Assembly: GCA_963837445.1 (NCBI GenBank)
Contig: CAWINK010000022.1
Span: 124,001-188,000 of the forward strand
Reading direction: 5' to 3'
DNA: 64,000 nucleotides
Source of the DNA: JACVRW01 sp963837445
GTDB taxonomy: Bacteria > Actinomycetota > Thermoleophilia > Solirubrobacterales > Thermoleophilaceae
Shown piece by piece: positions 8,054 through 16,902 of the stretch (position 1 is the first letter of the stretch; every line of letters starts with the position of its first letter). A model generated the notes under the pieces. The model did no database searches and had not been told where the DNA came from. It saw nothing but the letters and a program-made list of their open reading frames with translations. The translations under genes were made by a program, and so were the position numbers.

Positions 8054-8836
8054 ATGCGCCCGCCTAAGGAAGCCGAGATCTATGCGCCCGAGTTTCCGGC
8101 CGGCCTCGACTGGCTGAACGTGGCGTTCCTGCGCATGAACACGTTGATGGGCAGAGGAGCGGTCCTGGTCGAGTTCTGGGACTTCGCGCGCGTGAACTCG
8201 CTGCGGACGCTTCCCTATCTGAAGGAGTGGCACGCGCGCTACGCGGATGCCGGCCTCCGCGTGATCGGGGTCCACACGCCGGGCTACTCGTTCGGACGCG
8301 ACCGCGACACGGTCGCCCGCGCGGTCGAGCGGCTCGAGATCGACTATCCCGTGCTGCTCGACCCCGACTACAAGACCTGGCGGGATTACGGCAACCGGGG
8401 CTGGCCGGGGCGCTACCTGTTCGATCGGGCCGGCAAGTTGGCGCATATCCATTACGGCGAGGGCGAATACGAGGACACCGAGCGCGCCATCGCGGAGTGC
8501 CTGGGCCTAGAGGTGGATCCGATGGAGCCGCTGCGCCCCGAGGATGTGCCGGGCACGCTGCTCGAGCCGCAGACCGCCGACATAGTGCTGCCGGCCGACC
8601 GCGACCGGCTCGAGCTGGTGCGCGACTGGACCGATGGCGAGGACTGGATCGCCGCCGCCGACGCGGGCGCCGCGGCCAGCTTCGAGTTCAGCGCCGGCGC
8701 CGCCTACGCGGCGCTGTCGGGCGCCGACGTGGACCCCGGGCTCTACGAGGTGGACGGAACCGTCGAGGCGGAATCACCCGGCCTCCGCCTCCACGGCGTG
8801 CAGTTCACGCCCAAAGCGCCCCCACCCGGCGACTAG
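8054..8836 (+). CDS. Thioredoxin-fold (TlpA/DipZ C-terminal-like) protein lacking both redox cysteines
   Basis: The first 150 or so residues follow the redoxin fold of TlpA and DipZ C-terminal domains: AVLVEFWDFARVNSLRTLPY, LRVIGVHTP, YPVLLDPDYKTWRDYGNRGWPGRYLF. In the family the active site reads WTYTCINC; here it reads WDFARVNS, so the cysteines are Arg46 and Ser49. The cis-Pro loop region (GWPGRYL) is kept. A C-terminal domain of about 90 residues follows (from about LEPQTADIVL), resembling the beta-rich extension of DipZ-like proteins. There is no signal peptide. A binding or scaffold role rather than disulfide chemistry is the likely inference. Confidence 0.8.
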   Translation: MRPPKEAEIYAPEFPAGLDWLNVAFLRMNTLMGRGAVLVEFWDFARVNSLRTLPYLKEWHARYADAGLRVIGVHTPGYSFGRDRDTVARAVERLEIDYPVLLDPDYKTWRDYGNRGWPGRYLFDRAGKLAHIHYGEGEYEDTERAIAECLGLEVDPMEPLRPEDVPGTLLEPQTADIVLPADRDRLELVRDWTDGEDWIAAADAGAAASFEFSAGAAYAALSGADVDPGLYEVDGTVEAESPGLRLHGVQFTPKAPPPGD

Positions 8837-8850
8837 CTCTCAAAGACGTC

Positions 8851-8983
8851 TACAGCAGCGGTGAAGGGGTAGGTCGACAACTCGCCACTCGACCTCTTTC
8901 GAAGGCGGGTGAGGCGCCTTGCCACGCTAGTCGAATGACAACACGCCGCACCCCGCCTGTGGGGCCGGGGTGTGGTGAGTTGT
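8851..8983 (+). repeat. 133-bp hairpin-rich intergenic repeat, copy 2
   Basis: Same orientation as copy 1, 3.38 kb away, with six substitutions and no gaps. This copy keeps near-perfect terminal inverted repeats: GGTCGACAACTCGCCAC (8872-8888) and its complement at 8972-8988, 16 of 17 matched. One substitution in the inner stem (CCGCACCCCG against CGGGGTGTGG) turns an A-T pair into a G-T wobble, so the hairpin is preserved. It lies after the thioredoxin-like gene and before the convergent ispH stop. Confidence 0.85.
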
Positions 8984-9056
8984 CGACCCCATCGAGTCAA
9001 CCCTCAATGCCCGCAGCTAGCGCGGCCGGGCGACCGAGGACGTCGCCAGGCGACGC

Positions 9057-10010
9057 CTATTGCGCCGCTAGGGCGGTGCGGATGTCCTTGGGGAGCATGA
9101 AGCGGACGTCTTCCTGGACGACCTCGAACTCCGTGACGTCCGTGGTGCCGCGCTCGCGGAAGAAGGCCACCAGCCGCTGCACGAGCTCCTCGGGCGCGCT
9201 CGCGCCGGATGAGATGCCCACGATGCGCTTGCCCTCCAGCCACTCCTCCTTCACCTGGCTCTCGTTGTCGATCAGGTGCGACTCGGCGCCGTGGTCGCGG
9301 GCAACCTCGACTAGCCGGTTCGAGTTCGACGAGTTGCTGGAGCCGATCACGAGGACGAGGTCACACTCGCGGGCCATCTGGCGGACCGCCAGCTGGCGGT
9401 TCGTGGTGGCGTAACAGATGTCGTCCGACTTCGGCCCGGTGATGTTCGGGAAGCGCTCGCGCAGCCGGCGGATGATGCGGTCGGTCTCGTCGACGCTGAG
9501 CGTGGTCTGCGTTAGGAAGGCCACGCGGTCGGGATCGGCGAGCTCGAGGTTGTCCACGTCCTCCTCGGTCTCCACGAGCACGAAGTGCTCGGGCGCCTCG
9601 CCCATCGTCCCCTCGACCTCCTCGTGGCCCTCGTGGCCGACCAGAACGATCGTGTAGCCCTCGGCGGCGAACTTCTTCGCCTCCACGTGCACCTTGGTCA
9701 CGAGCGGGCAGGTGGCGTCGATGGTCGTGAGACGGCGCGTCTCGGCGTTCGCGTGCACGGCCGGGGAGACCCCGTGAGCCGAGAAGACGACCGTCTCCCC
9801 CTCCGGCACCTCGGTCTCCTCCTCCACGAAGACGGCGCCGCGCTCGCGCAGCTGCTCGACCACGTGCTTGTTGTGCACGATCTCCTTGCGCACGTACACC
9901 GGCGGCCCGTACAGCTCGAGCGCGCGCTCGACAGTCTGCACGGCGCGGTCCACGCCGGCGCAGTAGCCGCGCGGGGCGGCGAGCAGCAGCTTCTCGGGGG
10001 TAGCGGGCAT
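9057..10010 (-). CDS. ispH: 4-hydroxy-3-methylbut-2-enyl diphosphate reductase (IspH)
   Basis: IspH carries out the last step of the MEP pathway, reducing HMBPP to IPP and DMAPP with a 4Fe-4S cluster in the cytosol. All three cluster cysteines are present: Cys17 (PRGYCAGV), Cys101 (DATCPLV) and Cys199 (DICYATTNRQ). The substrate-site motifs HNKHVVEQL, GHEGHEEVEGT and SSNSSNSNRL are intact. The 317-residue length is standard. A TAGCCT element eight bases before the ATG suggests a leaderless transcript. Confidence 0.95.
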   Translation of the reverse strand: MPATPEKLLLAAPRGYCAGVDRAVQTVERALELYGPPVYVRKEIVHNKHVVEQLRERGAVFVEEETEVPEGETVVFSAHGVSPAVHANAETRRLTTIDATCPLVTKVHVEAKKFAAEGYTIVLVGHEGHEEVEGTMGEAPEHFVLVETEEDVDNLELADPDRVAFLTQTTLSVDETDRIIRRLRERFPNITGPKSDDICYATTNRQLAVRQMARECDLVLVIGSSNSSNSNRLVEVARDHGAESHLIDNESQVKEEWLEGKRIVGISSGASAPEELVQRLVAFFRERGTTDVTEFEVVQEDVRFMLPKDIRTALAAQ

Positions 10011-10018
10011 TGGTGGGG

Positions 10019-10024
10019 AGGCTA
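10019..10024 (-). promoter_or_regulatory. -10 element TAGCCT of ispH
   Basis: On the minus strand TAGCCT is followed by eight bases and the ispH ATG, with no ribosome-binding site. Confidence 0.5.
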
Positions 10025-10035
10025 GCGAGAGAGCC

Positions 10036-10921
10036 TCAGAGTCCCTTCAGGAGCTCGTACGCCGCTTCGCCGACCGCGTCGACGCTGCGCTCTGACACCA
10101 CGGACATGTCATCGCAGGTGCGGTGCCAGCAGGGGAAGTCGAAGTCGATCAGGTCGATCGAGGGCACGCCAAGCCTCCGAAATGGGATGTGGTCGTCGAT
10201 CACGCCGCCCTGCGTCGTGGAGGGGAACACGGCGCCCGCGCCCACTCGCTTCGCCGCCTCGCGCAATCGCTTCCAGAGCCGCACGTCCGAGTAGCTCTCG
10301 CGTCTGATCGTGAGCTTCTTGTCACCCACGAAGTCGAGCAGGACCATGGCTCGCGCATCGCGGAAGACGGGTGCGGCGACCTTGCTGCCCCGCAGTCCGT
10401 AGCGCTCGAACTCGAAGTCCGGCACCCCGCGCGGTGCCTCCTCGCCGTCGAAGAACACGAACTTGATCGAGTGCCGGGGGCGCCTGAGCGTGCGCGCGAG
10501 CTGCGGCCACCACGGCGGTGCCGGAGGCGCCGTCGTTCGCCCCCACGAAGCCGGGGATGTCCTTCGTGTCGTAGTGCGCGCCGACCACGATGTAGCCGCG
10601 CTCGCGGCCGCGCACGGTCCCGATCACGTTGCGCAGGCCGTCCGGCACCGCCTGGTAGCGACCGCGCGGCACGATCCGCTTCAGGAGGCGGGCGAGCCGG
10701 CGTGACTCCGGGGAGCCGGCGGGGCGCGGACCCATCTCCACCTGGCGGCGCAGGAGCCGGAAGGCCGCCGCGCCGTCGAAGCGGTCGACCGCCGCCGCCG
10801 GCGCCGCCTTGCCGTTGGCGGAGTCATCGTCGACGAACGGCAGGTTGTCGGTGGCCACGAGGGCCACCAGGGTGAGACCGATTGCCACCTGTACCGCGAG
10901 CACGATTCCCAACAGCTTCAC
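10036..10921 (-). CDS. M28-family zinc peptidase, frameshifted
   Basis: The GTG-initiated protein starts VKLLGIVLAVQVAIGLTLVA, a membrane anchor or signal, and continues with the M28 aminopeptidase pattern: GAHYDT (first zinc His), GANDGASG (bridging Asp), then in another frame VFFDGEEAP (catalytic Glu and zinc ligand) and the C-terminal IDLIDFDFPCWH. The frame changes at about 10,500-10,508, where one extra base separates VVA from LARTLRRPRHSIKF. Restored, the length is about 294 residues. It is divergent from the WS/DGAT gene with 31 bases between. Likely an exported metallopeptidase; one-base error or recent mutation cannot be told apart. Confidence 0.75.
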
Positions 10922-10939
10922 AGAGCCGATTGTGCCGGG

Positions 10940-10945
10940 TAGGCT
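10940..10945 (+). promoter_or_regulatory. -10 element TAGGCT of the WS/DGAT gene
   Basis: TAGGCT ends seven bases before the GTG at 10953, inside the 31-bp gap between two divergent genes; no Shine-Dalgarno sequence is seen. Confidence 0.5.
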
Positions 10946-10952
10946 GCCTGTC

Positions 10953-12431
10953 GTGGCGCAGCAGGGACACAAGGACCGCCTCAGCGCGATCGACGCTTCT
11001 TTTTTGCACCAGGAGAAGCAGTCCTCGCACATGCACGTGGGCGCGCTGGCCATATTCGAGGGGCCGCCGCCGCCACGCGAGGAATTCTGCGATCACCTGG
11101 AGGCGCGCCTCGGCCGCGTGCCGCGCTACCGCCAGAAGCTCGCGTTCCCGCCGCTCGAGGCCGGCCGGCCGTTCTGGGTCGACGACCCGACCTTCAACCT
11201 CGACTACCACGTGCGCCACACCGCCCTGCCGAAGCCGGGCAGCGGCGACCAGCTGCGCCAGCTCGTGGGACGGATCTTCTCCCAGCGGCTGGACCGCTCG
11301 AAGCCGCTGTGGGAGATCTGGATCGTTCAGGGCCTCGAGGGCGGCCGCTTTGCGCTGATCTCGAAGACCCACCACGCGCTCGTGGACGGCGTCTCGGGCG
11401 TGGACATCGCGACGGTCCTGTTCGACCTGTCGCCGGTGCCCGCTGAGGCCGAGGTCGAGGACAGCTGGAAGCCCGCCCCTAACCCCTCGGACGTGGAGCT
11501 GGTGGCCGAGGGTGTGGCCGGCCTGGTGCGCACGCCGTTCAACCTCGCCGGGCGCGCGCTCGGCGCCCTTCAGCGCCCCGGAGCGACGATCGAGCGGGTG
11601 CGCGAGGCGGCCGAGGGCCTCGGCGAGGTCGTCTGGGCGGGGATGAACCCGGCGCCCGACGTGCCGCTCAACGTGCCGATCGGTCCGCACCGGCGGGTGC
11701 GCTGGATCCAGAACCGCCTGGCGGACTTCAAGGAGATCAAGAACGCGCTCGGCGGGACCGTGAACGACGCGGTGCTCGCGGTCGTGGCAGGCGCCCTCCG
11801 CCGCTGGCTGCACGACCGCGGGGTGCGCACCGAGGGCACCGAGCTGCGCGCGCTCGTGCCCGTGTCGATCCGGACGGAGGACGAGCGCGGGTCGCTCGGC
11901 AACCGCATCGCGGCCATGCGCGGGCCGCTGCCGGTATACGTGGACGACCCGGTCGAGCGGCTGCGCGTGGTGCAGCAGGGAATGGGCGAGCTGAAGGAGT
12001 CGAAGCAGGCGCTCGGCGCCGAGGTGATAGCGGGCCTCACGGACTTCGCGCCGCCCACGCTGCTCGCCCAGGCCTCCCGGCTCAACTTCTCGACGAGGCT
12101 CTTCAACCTGATCGTGACGAACGTGCCCGGGCCGCAGTTCCCGCTCTACCTGCTGGGCCGTGAGATGCAGGAGATCGTGCCGATCGCGTTCCTGCCCGAG
12201 AACCACGCGCTTGCCATCGCGATCATGAGCTACAACGGCAAGGTCGACTTCGGCCTGCTGGCCGACTACGACGCGATGCCCGACCTCGACGCCTTCGCCG
12301 ATCACCTCGAGGAGTCGCTCGCCGAGCTCTTGGCGGCCGCGCGCAAGGCCGGCAAGGCCAGCGCGCGTTCGAACGGCAACAAGAAGGACGGAACGCCCGG
12401 CACGGCCCGAAAGAAGACGCCGGCCTCCTGA
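10953..12431 (+). CDS. Wax ester synthase/diacylglycerol acyltransferase (WS/DGAT family)
   Basis: A 492-residue acyl-CoA-dependent acyltransferase that makes triacylglycerol or wax esters for storage lipid. The start is the GTG in VAQQGHKDRLSAIDASFL, which matches the family N-terminus (LSxxDxxFL). The catalytic HHxxxDG is HHALVDG (His140, His141, Asp145). Later conserved blocks are GGTVNDAVLAVVAGALRRWL, NRIAAMRGPLP and the VTNVPGPQFPLYL region. The last 25 residues are a Lys/Ala-rich tail. Its TGA shares a base with the ATG of the next gene, forming a three-gene unit with two hydrolases. Confidence 0.9.
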   Translation: MAQQGHKDRLSAIDASFLHQEKQSSHMHVGALAIFEGPPPPREEFCDHLEARLGRVPRYRQKLAFPPLEAGRPFWVDDPTFNLDYHVRHTALPKPGSGDQLRQLVGRIFSQRLDRSKPLWEIWIVQGLEGGRFALISKTHHALVDGVSGVDIATVLFDLSPVPAEAEVEDSWKPAPNPSDVELVAEGVAGLVRTPFNLAGRALGALQRPGATIERVREAAEGLGEVVWAGMNPAPDVPLNVPIGPHRRVRWIQNRLADFKEIKNALGGTVNDAVLAVVAGALRRWLHDRGVRTEGTELRALVPVSIRTEDERGSLGNRIAAMRGPLPVYVDDPVERLRVVQQGMGELKESKQALGAEVIAGLTDFAPPTLLAQASRLNFSTRLFNLIVTNVPGPQFPLYLLGREMQEIVPIAFLPENHALAIAIMSYNGKVDFGLLADYDAMPDLDAFADHLEESLAELLAAARKAGKASARSNGNKKDGTPGTARKKTPAS

Positions 12432-14176
12432 TGCGCCGCCGACTCGCCGTACCAGTGGCCGTCGCGGTCGCTGGCCTCCTCGCGCCCGCCGCACAGGCGG
12501 CGCCACCGAATCCGTTCGGCCACGCCTGCACCCCCCAGTCCGGAGTCCTCTTCTGCCCCACGGCGACCGACCCGGAGCGCGTGCCGAGCTTCGATGGCGT
12601 CCCGCTCGACGTGGACGTGACCCTGCCGGCCAGCGGCGACGGGCCGTTCCCGACGATCGTGATGATGCACGGCTACACCCAGGACAAGACCGCGTTCGAG
12701 CGCAGCTCTCCTGCGGGTGCCTACAACAACGTCCACTACGCCGGGCAGGGCTACGCGGTCGTGAACTACTCAGCGCGCGGCTTGGGCCGCTCGTGCGGCA
12801 AGCCCGACTCGCGCACCAGCCCGGGCTGCGATGCCGGCTGGATCCACCTCGCGGACCATCGCTACGAGGGACGCGACACCCAGCACCTGCTCGGCCTGCT
12901 GGTGGACCAGGGCGTGGCGAAGCCGGACGCACTCGGCGTGACGGGCATCTCGTACGGCGGCATCCAGAGCCTCAACCTAGCGCGGCTGCGCAACCGGATT
13001 CGGTTGCCCGACGGGTCGTTCCAGCCCTGGACGAGCCCGAACGGGACGCCGCTCAGGATCGCGGCGGCGTTCGCGCGCTGGGCCGGCTCCGACCTCACCT
13101 ACGCGCTCCAGCCGAACGGCCGCTTCCTCGATTTCAGGACCCCGAAGCCCGGCCAGAGCATCCGGCCCGGCGGCGTGATGAAGAAGAGCTACAACGACGT
13201 CCTCTACGCGGGCGGCAATGCCGCCGGCTTCTACACACCGAAGGGGGGCCCGTTCGGCGCCGACCTCACGACCTGGAAGGAGCGCGCGGACCGCGGCGAG
13301 CCAGCGCGCGCCGACGCCCTCGCCGTGGGCACCGAGCTCACGAGCTTCCATAGCTGGGCGGGCCTCACGGGCCCGAGCGCGGCGCTGCTCGTGCAGAACG
13401 GCTGGACCGACGACCTCTTCCCCGCCCCGGAGGCGCTGCGGGTGTACCGCACCTTCAGGGCTGCGCCCGGAGCGCGGATCTCGCTACAGCTCGGCGATCT
13501 GGGGCACCCGCGGGGGCAGAACAAGGCGGTCGCCGATCGCGTCATGAACAAGCAGGCGGACCAGTTCTTTGCCCAGTACCTCAAAGGCGACAACGACGCT
13601 CCCCGGCACGGCAGCGTGCTGGCTCTGACCCAGACGTGTCCCGCCGCCGCTCGACCCGGCGGACCGGTCGTTGCCAAGAACTGGGAGCGCCTGCATCCGA
13701 GAACCGTGACGATGCGCCACCGGCGGCCGCAGCGGGTCAGCTCGCGCGGGGGCAACCCGGACACGGCCGCGGCGATCGACCCGATCGGAAGCCAGGGCGC
13801 CTGCGCCACCGTCGCCGCCGAGCGCGCGAAGGGCACGGCCTTGGTGCAGCGGCGCTTCCGCCGGCCGTTCACGATGCTCGGCATGCCGACCGTACAGGCA
13901 CGGATCCGCACCAGGGGCCGCGGCGGCTTCATCGCGGCTCGGCTCTGGGACGTGCACCGCGGCAAGCAGGTGCTCGTCTCTCGAGGGGTCTACCGGCTGA
14001 GGGACAACCAGCGCGGCAAGCTGCTCTTCCAGCTGTTCGGGAACGGCTGGCGCTTCGCGAGAGGACACACCGCCAAGCTGGAGCTGCTCGGGAGGGACCC
14101 GAGCTTCCTGCGGACGAGCAACTTCAGCTTCTCCGTGACGCTCTCGAGGGCCCGGGTAGACCTACCGGGCAGATGA
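12431..14176 (+). CDS. Secreted X-Pro dipeptidyl-peptidase/CocE-type (S15) hydrolase
   Basis: The 581-residue protein has a Sec signal (cleavage near AQA, residue 23), an alpha/beta hydrolase core and a C-terminal jelly-roll domain of the S15/CocE type. The nucleophile is Ser174 in TGISYGG; an acid is available in NGWTDDLFP and a His in LGHPRG. The C-terminal part (from about residue 460, FTMLGMPTVQARIRT) matches the X-Pro peptidase C-terminal domain. It overlaps the WS/DGAT stop by one base and the next hydrolase by four, so it is co-expressed with them. The substrate is unknown. Confidence 0.82.
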   Translation: MRRRLAVPVAVAVAGLLAPAAQAAPPNPFGHACTPQSGVLFCPTATDPERVPSFDGVPLDVDVTLPASGDGPFPTIVMMHGYTQDKTAFERSSPAGAYNNVHYAGQGYAVVNYSARGLGRSCGKPDSRTSPGCDAGWIHLADHRYEGRDTQHLLGLLVDQGVAKPDALGVTGISYGGIQSLNLARLRNRIRLPDGSFQPWTSPNGTPLRIAAAFARWAGSDLTYALQPNGRFLDFRTPKPGQSIRPGGVMKKSYNDVLYAGGNAAGFYTPKGGPFGADLTTWKERADRGEPARADALAVGTELTSFHSWAGLTGPSAALLVQNGWTDDLFPAPEALRVYRTFRAAPGARISLQLGDLGHPRGQNKAVADRVMNKQADQFFAQYLKGDNDAPRHGSVLALTQTCPAAARPGGPVVAKNWERLHPRTVTMRHRRPQRVSSRGGNPDTAAAIDPIGSQGACATVAAERAKGTALVQRRFRRPFTMLGMPTVQARIRTRGRGGFIAARLWDVHRGKQVLVSRGVYRLRDNQRGKLLFQLFGNGWRFARGHTAKLELLGRDPSFLRTSNFSFSVTLSRARVDLPGR

Positions 14177-15057
14177 CCGAGGAGCGAGCCAGCATCGGAG
14201 ACGTCGAGCTCGTCTACGAGACGATCGGTGACCCCGCCGACCCGGCCATGCTGCTCGTGATGGGCCTCGGGATGCAGCTGATCCACTGGGACCGGGAGTT
14301 CTGCGAGGCCCTGGCTGAGCGCGGCTTCCACGTGATCCGCTTCGACAACCGCGACGCTGGCCTGTCCACGAAGGTCGACGCCCCGGTGCCGAACGTGATG
14401 AAGGCCATGGCCGGCCTCCCGACCCGGGCGCCCTACCTGCTCGAGGACATGGCGAACGACAGCTTCGGCCTGCTGGACCAGCTCGGGATCGAGCGAGCGC
14501 ACGTGACCGGCGTGTCCATGGGCGCGATGATCGCCCAGACCATGGCCATCACCCGGCCCGAGCGCGTGCTGTCGCTCGGCTCGATGCTGTCGACCACCGG
14601 CGACCGGCGTGTGGGCACCCCGAAGCTGCGCGTGTGGAGCGTGCTGATGCGGCGGGCTCCGGACGACCGCGACGCCTACATCGAGTACTTCCTACGCGTG
14701 TTCCGGATGATCGGCTCGCCCAGCTACCCCGTGGACGAGGCGCGCATGCGCGAGCGGGCGGCCGCCACCTATGACCGCTGCCACTACCCAGCCGGCACTG
14801 CCCGGCAGCTCGGCGCGATCCTGGCCTCCGGGTCGCGCACGGCGGGGCTGCGCGGGCTGGAGGCCCCGACCGTGGTGGTGCATGGGAAGGACGACCCGCT
14901 CGTGCCGTTTCGAGCCGGCGCCGCGACCGCGAGGGCGATCCCGGGCGCAGAGCTGGTCGCGATCCCCGGGATGGGACACGACCTGCCGCGCGAGCTGTGG
15001 CCGCGGATCACGGATGCGCTGGTGAAGAACGCCGATCGAGCGGCCGCGCGCGTCTAG
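14173..15057 (+). CDS. Alpha/beta hydrolase
   Basis: A 294-residue cytosolic alpha/beta hydrolase starting MTEERASIGDVELVYETIG. It shows an oxyanion strand (LLVMGLGMQLIHWD), nucleophile elbow GVSMGAM, an acid in GKDDPLVP and the catalytic His in GMGHDLP. The pattern is that of the small esterases and aclacinomycin-methylesterase (RdmC)-like hydrolases. The ATG overlaps the previous stop (ATGA). The end overlaps the convergent lipoate ligase-like gene by four bases. Confidence 0.85.
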   Translation: MTEERASIGDVELVYETIGDPADPAMLLVMGLGMQLIHWDREFCEALAERGFHVIRFDNRDAGLSTKVDAPVPNVMKAMAGLPTRAPYLLEDMANDSFGLLDQLGIERAHVTGVSMGAMIAQTMAITRPERVLSLGSMLSTTGDRRVGTPKLRVWSVLMRRAPDDRDAYIEYFLRVFRMIGSPSYPVDEARMRERAAATYDRCHYPAGTARQLGAILASGSRTAGLRGLEAPTVVVHGKDDPLVPFRAGAATARAIPGAELVAIPGMGHDLPRELWPRITDALVKNADRAAARV

Positions 15058-15800
15058 ACCCGGTGCTCGGGCGCCAGCTCGCGCGCGAGCGCCAGGGTTG
15101 TCTCGTCGAGCGTGGCCTCCACGAGCTCGTAGTCGCGCGCGTACTCCGCGAGCAGCGCGTGGCGCACCGCCTCCCAGCTTGTGCCCGGGCTCTCCGCCTC
15201 CACGGACCCGGTGACCTGCGGCTCCCAGACGAGACCGAGCGCCTCGTTCACCGGCCGCAGCACCTCATTTATCCGCCGCTCCCCGCTCACAACGAGCACC
15301 ACGCCGGTGTGCGACCCGCCGGACACCACTCGCTGGCCGATCCCGGCGAGCTTCACGGCGCCGCGAGCGTTCACGCTGTAGCGGCCGGGGCAGTACTCGC
15401 CTTGCACCTCCCCCACCCGCGCGTCCACGCCGAGCCGGCCCAGGGCGCGGGCCAAGCGCGTGGCCGTGCGCTCGAAGCGCTCGTGGATGCCGGCGCGCGG
15501 GTCCGCGTCGGGCGCCGCGTGGCCGATTTCCATCGTCCCGTCGTGGAAGACCGCGGCGCGCCCGCCCGCGAGCCGAAGCGTGGCGTCGAAGCCCTGCGCG
15601 CGGGCCGCGTGCACCGCCTCCTCGTACCCCTCGGCGACGGCGTCCCGCTTCGCGAACGCGACGGTCGTGCCCGGCCGAGCGATTCGAAGCGTCTCCGGAA
15701 GCTCGCCGTCCGCCACGCGCAGCATCAGCGCGCGCGAGACCCCGGCGTCGAGGGCCGGGTCGTGCTCGAAGGAGTCGTGAAGGAGCTGGAGCGCTCGCAC
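15054..15800 (-). CDS. Biotin/lipoate A/B protein ligase family protein
   Basis: This 248-residue protein has the LplA/LipM catalytic-domain pattern: TLRLAGGRAAVFHDGTMEIG (family RxxGGGxVxHxxG, here with Ala variants), YSVNARGAVKLAGIGQRV with the conserved lysine in VKLAGIGQR, and GVVLVV. It would transfer lipoyl or octanoyl groups to carrier domains in the cytosol. The changed glycine-rich loop leaves substrate choice open; LipM/LipL-type transferases differ little at this level. The GTG start at 15800 is nine bases downstream of the diguanylate cyclase stop, so the two may share a transcript. Confidence 0.75.
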   Translation of the reverse strand: MRALQLLHDSFEHDPALDAGVSRALMLRVADGELPETLRIARPGTTVAFAKRDAVAEGYEEAVHAARAQGFDATLRLAGGRAAVFHDGTMEIGHAAPDADPRAGIHERFERTATRLARALGRLGVDARVGEVQGEYCPGRYSVNARGAVKLAGIGQRVVSGGSHTGVVLVVSGERRINEVLRPVNEALGLVWEPQVTGSVEAESPGTSWEAVRHALLAEYARDYELVEATLDETTLALARELAPEHRV

Positions 15801-15808
15801 GCGGCGAA

Positions 15809-16843
15809 CTATGCCGCGATGTCCGGAGCCCAGTCGCGCGTGGACAGCGCCCTGTCCTTGCCGGTCAGCTTCGCGCCGCGCAGGCAGAAGTCCGCCGCCG
15901 CAATCAGCTCGTCCACCGAGCCGGCGTCATTCGGGTAGATCACCCAGCCCACGCTGGCCGTGAGCGAGATGTCCTCGCACTCGAGGTCGCGCAGGGAGCA
16001 GACCGTACGCTCGGCGAGCGTGCGGATTGCGAGCGGCGAGGCGTCCGGCGCGAGGATGGCGAACTCGTCGCCCCCGAGGCGCGCCACCACGTCGTCGGTG
16101 CGCACCGAGTGGCGCAGGCGTGCGGCCGTCTCGCACAGCACCGCGTCACCCGCCGGGTAGCCGTGGGCGGTGTTCACGTCCTTGAAGCCGTCGAGGTCCA
16201 CCAGGATCAGCCCGGTCGGCGACTCACGCTGAAGCTCAGTGCCGAGCCACTCGACCATCGCGCGCCGGTTCGGAAGCTCGGTGAGCGGGTCCAGCAGCGC
16301 CAGCGCCTCGGCGTGCTCCCGCAGGCTCACGAGCAGCTCCTTGCCCTTGATGATCAGCAGGCCGAGGGCCACGTAGGCCGGGCAGACCACGATCAGCTCG
16401 CCGATGTACCCCTCCTCCACGGCGCCGCCGTCGTAGAGCAGCGGCGCGAGGGCCACGGGCACGCAGCTGAGCACGTACGGAACCGCGTCGTGACGCTGGT
16501 AGAAGTAGGCCGCGTAGACCAGCAGGAAGAACAGGTAGAAGCGCGCCGGGGAGTCGGCGCCGCCGGTGGAGGCCATCACGCCACCCACGAAGACGATCGA
16601 CCCGATCGCGGGCACGTGCCAGAACCAGGGCCCGTGCTCCTCGGGCCGAGCCAGCGTTACGCAGAAGGCGCCCCAGGCGATGCACCCCGCAGCCAGCGCC
16701 ACGACCCAGGTTAGGTGGGAGTACTCCACGCCGGGAACGAGCAGCAGAAGGAGAGCACTGACCCCCGCCGTGAGAAAGAGCACACCAGCCAGCCGGCCGG
16801 CGAGATCCCGCTCCTCCTCGACGTTGTGGGTCCGATGCGCCAA
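15809..16843 (-). CDS. Membrane diguanylate cyclase (GGDEF)
   Basis: A 344-residue protein with about six N-terminal membrane segments (residues about 17-165) and a C-terminal GGDEF domain from LLDPLTELPNRRAMVEW onward. The active-site loop is RLGGDEFA, intact. An RTDD five residues before GGDEF fits the inhibitory I-site RxxD, so the enzyme should make cyclic di-GMP and be product-inhibited. No PAS, HAMP or EAL domain is present. The start is TTG at 16843. Confidence 0.9.
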   Translation of the reverse strand: MAHRTHNVEEERDLAGRLAGVLFLTAGVSALLLLLVPGVEYSHLTWVVALAAGCIAWGAFCVTLARPEEHGPWFWHVPAIGSIVFVGGVMASTGGADSPARFYLFFLLVYAAYFYQRHDAVPYVLSCVPVALAPLLYDGGAVEEGYIGELIVVCPAYVALGLLIIKGKELLVSLREHAEALALLDPLTELPNRRAMVEWLGTELQRESPTGLILVDLDGFKDVNTAHGYPAGDAVLCETAARLRHSVRTDDVVARLGGDEFAILAPDASPLAIRTLAERTVCSLRDLECEDISLTASVGWVIYPNDAGSVDELIAAADFCLRGAKLTGKDRALSTRDWAPDIAA

Positions 16844-16902
16844 CCTAGTCCCCGCCTCCAGTCCGCAAATGCTGGAGGAGTTATCGGCACTTCAGAAGGG
16901 CG

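Noticed and set aside
8872..8988. Integron attC-like site because of CAAC and GTTG at the ends of the repeat
   Set aside because: The core sites do not fit RYYYAAC/GTTRRRY and no integrase or cassette structure is present.
9041..9055. Terminator for ispH (CGTCGCC/GGCGACG)
   Set aside because: The arms are separated by one base, leaving a weak hairpin, and there is no T-run.
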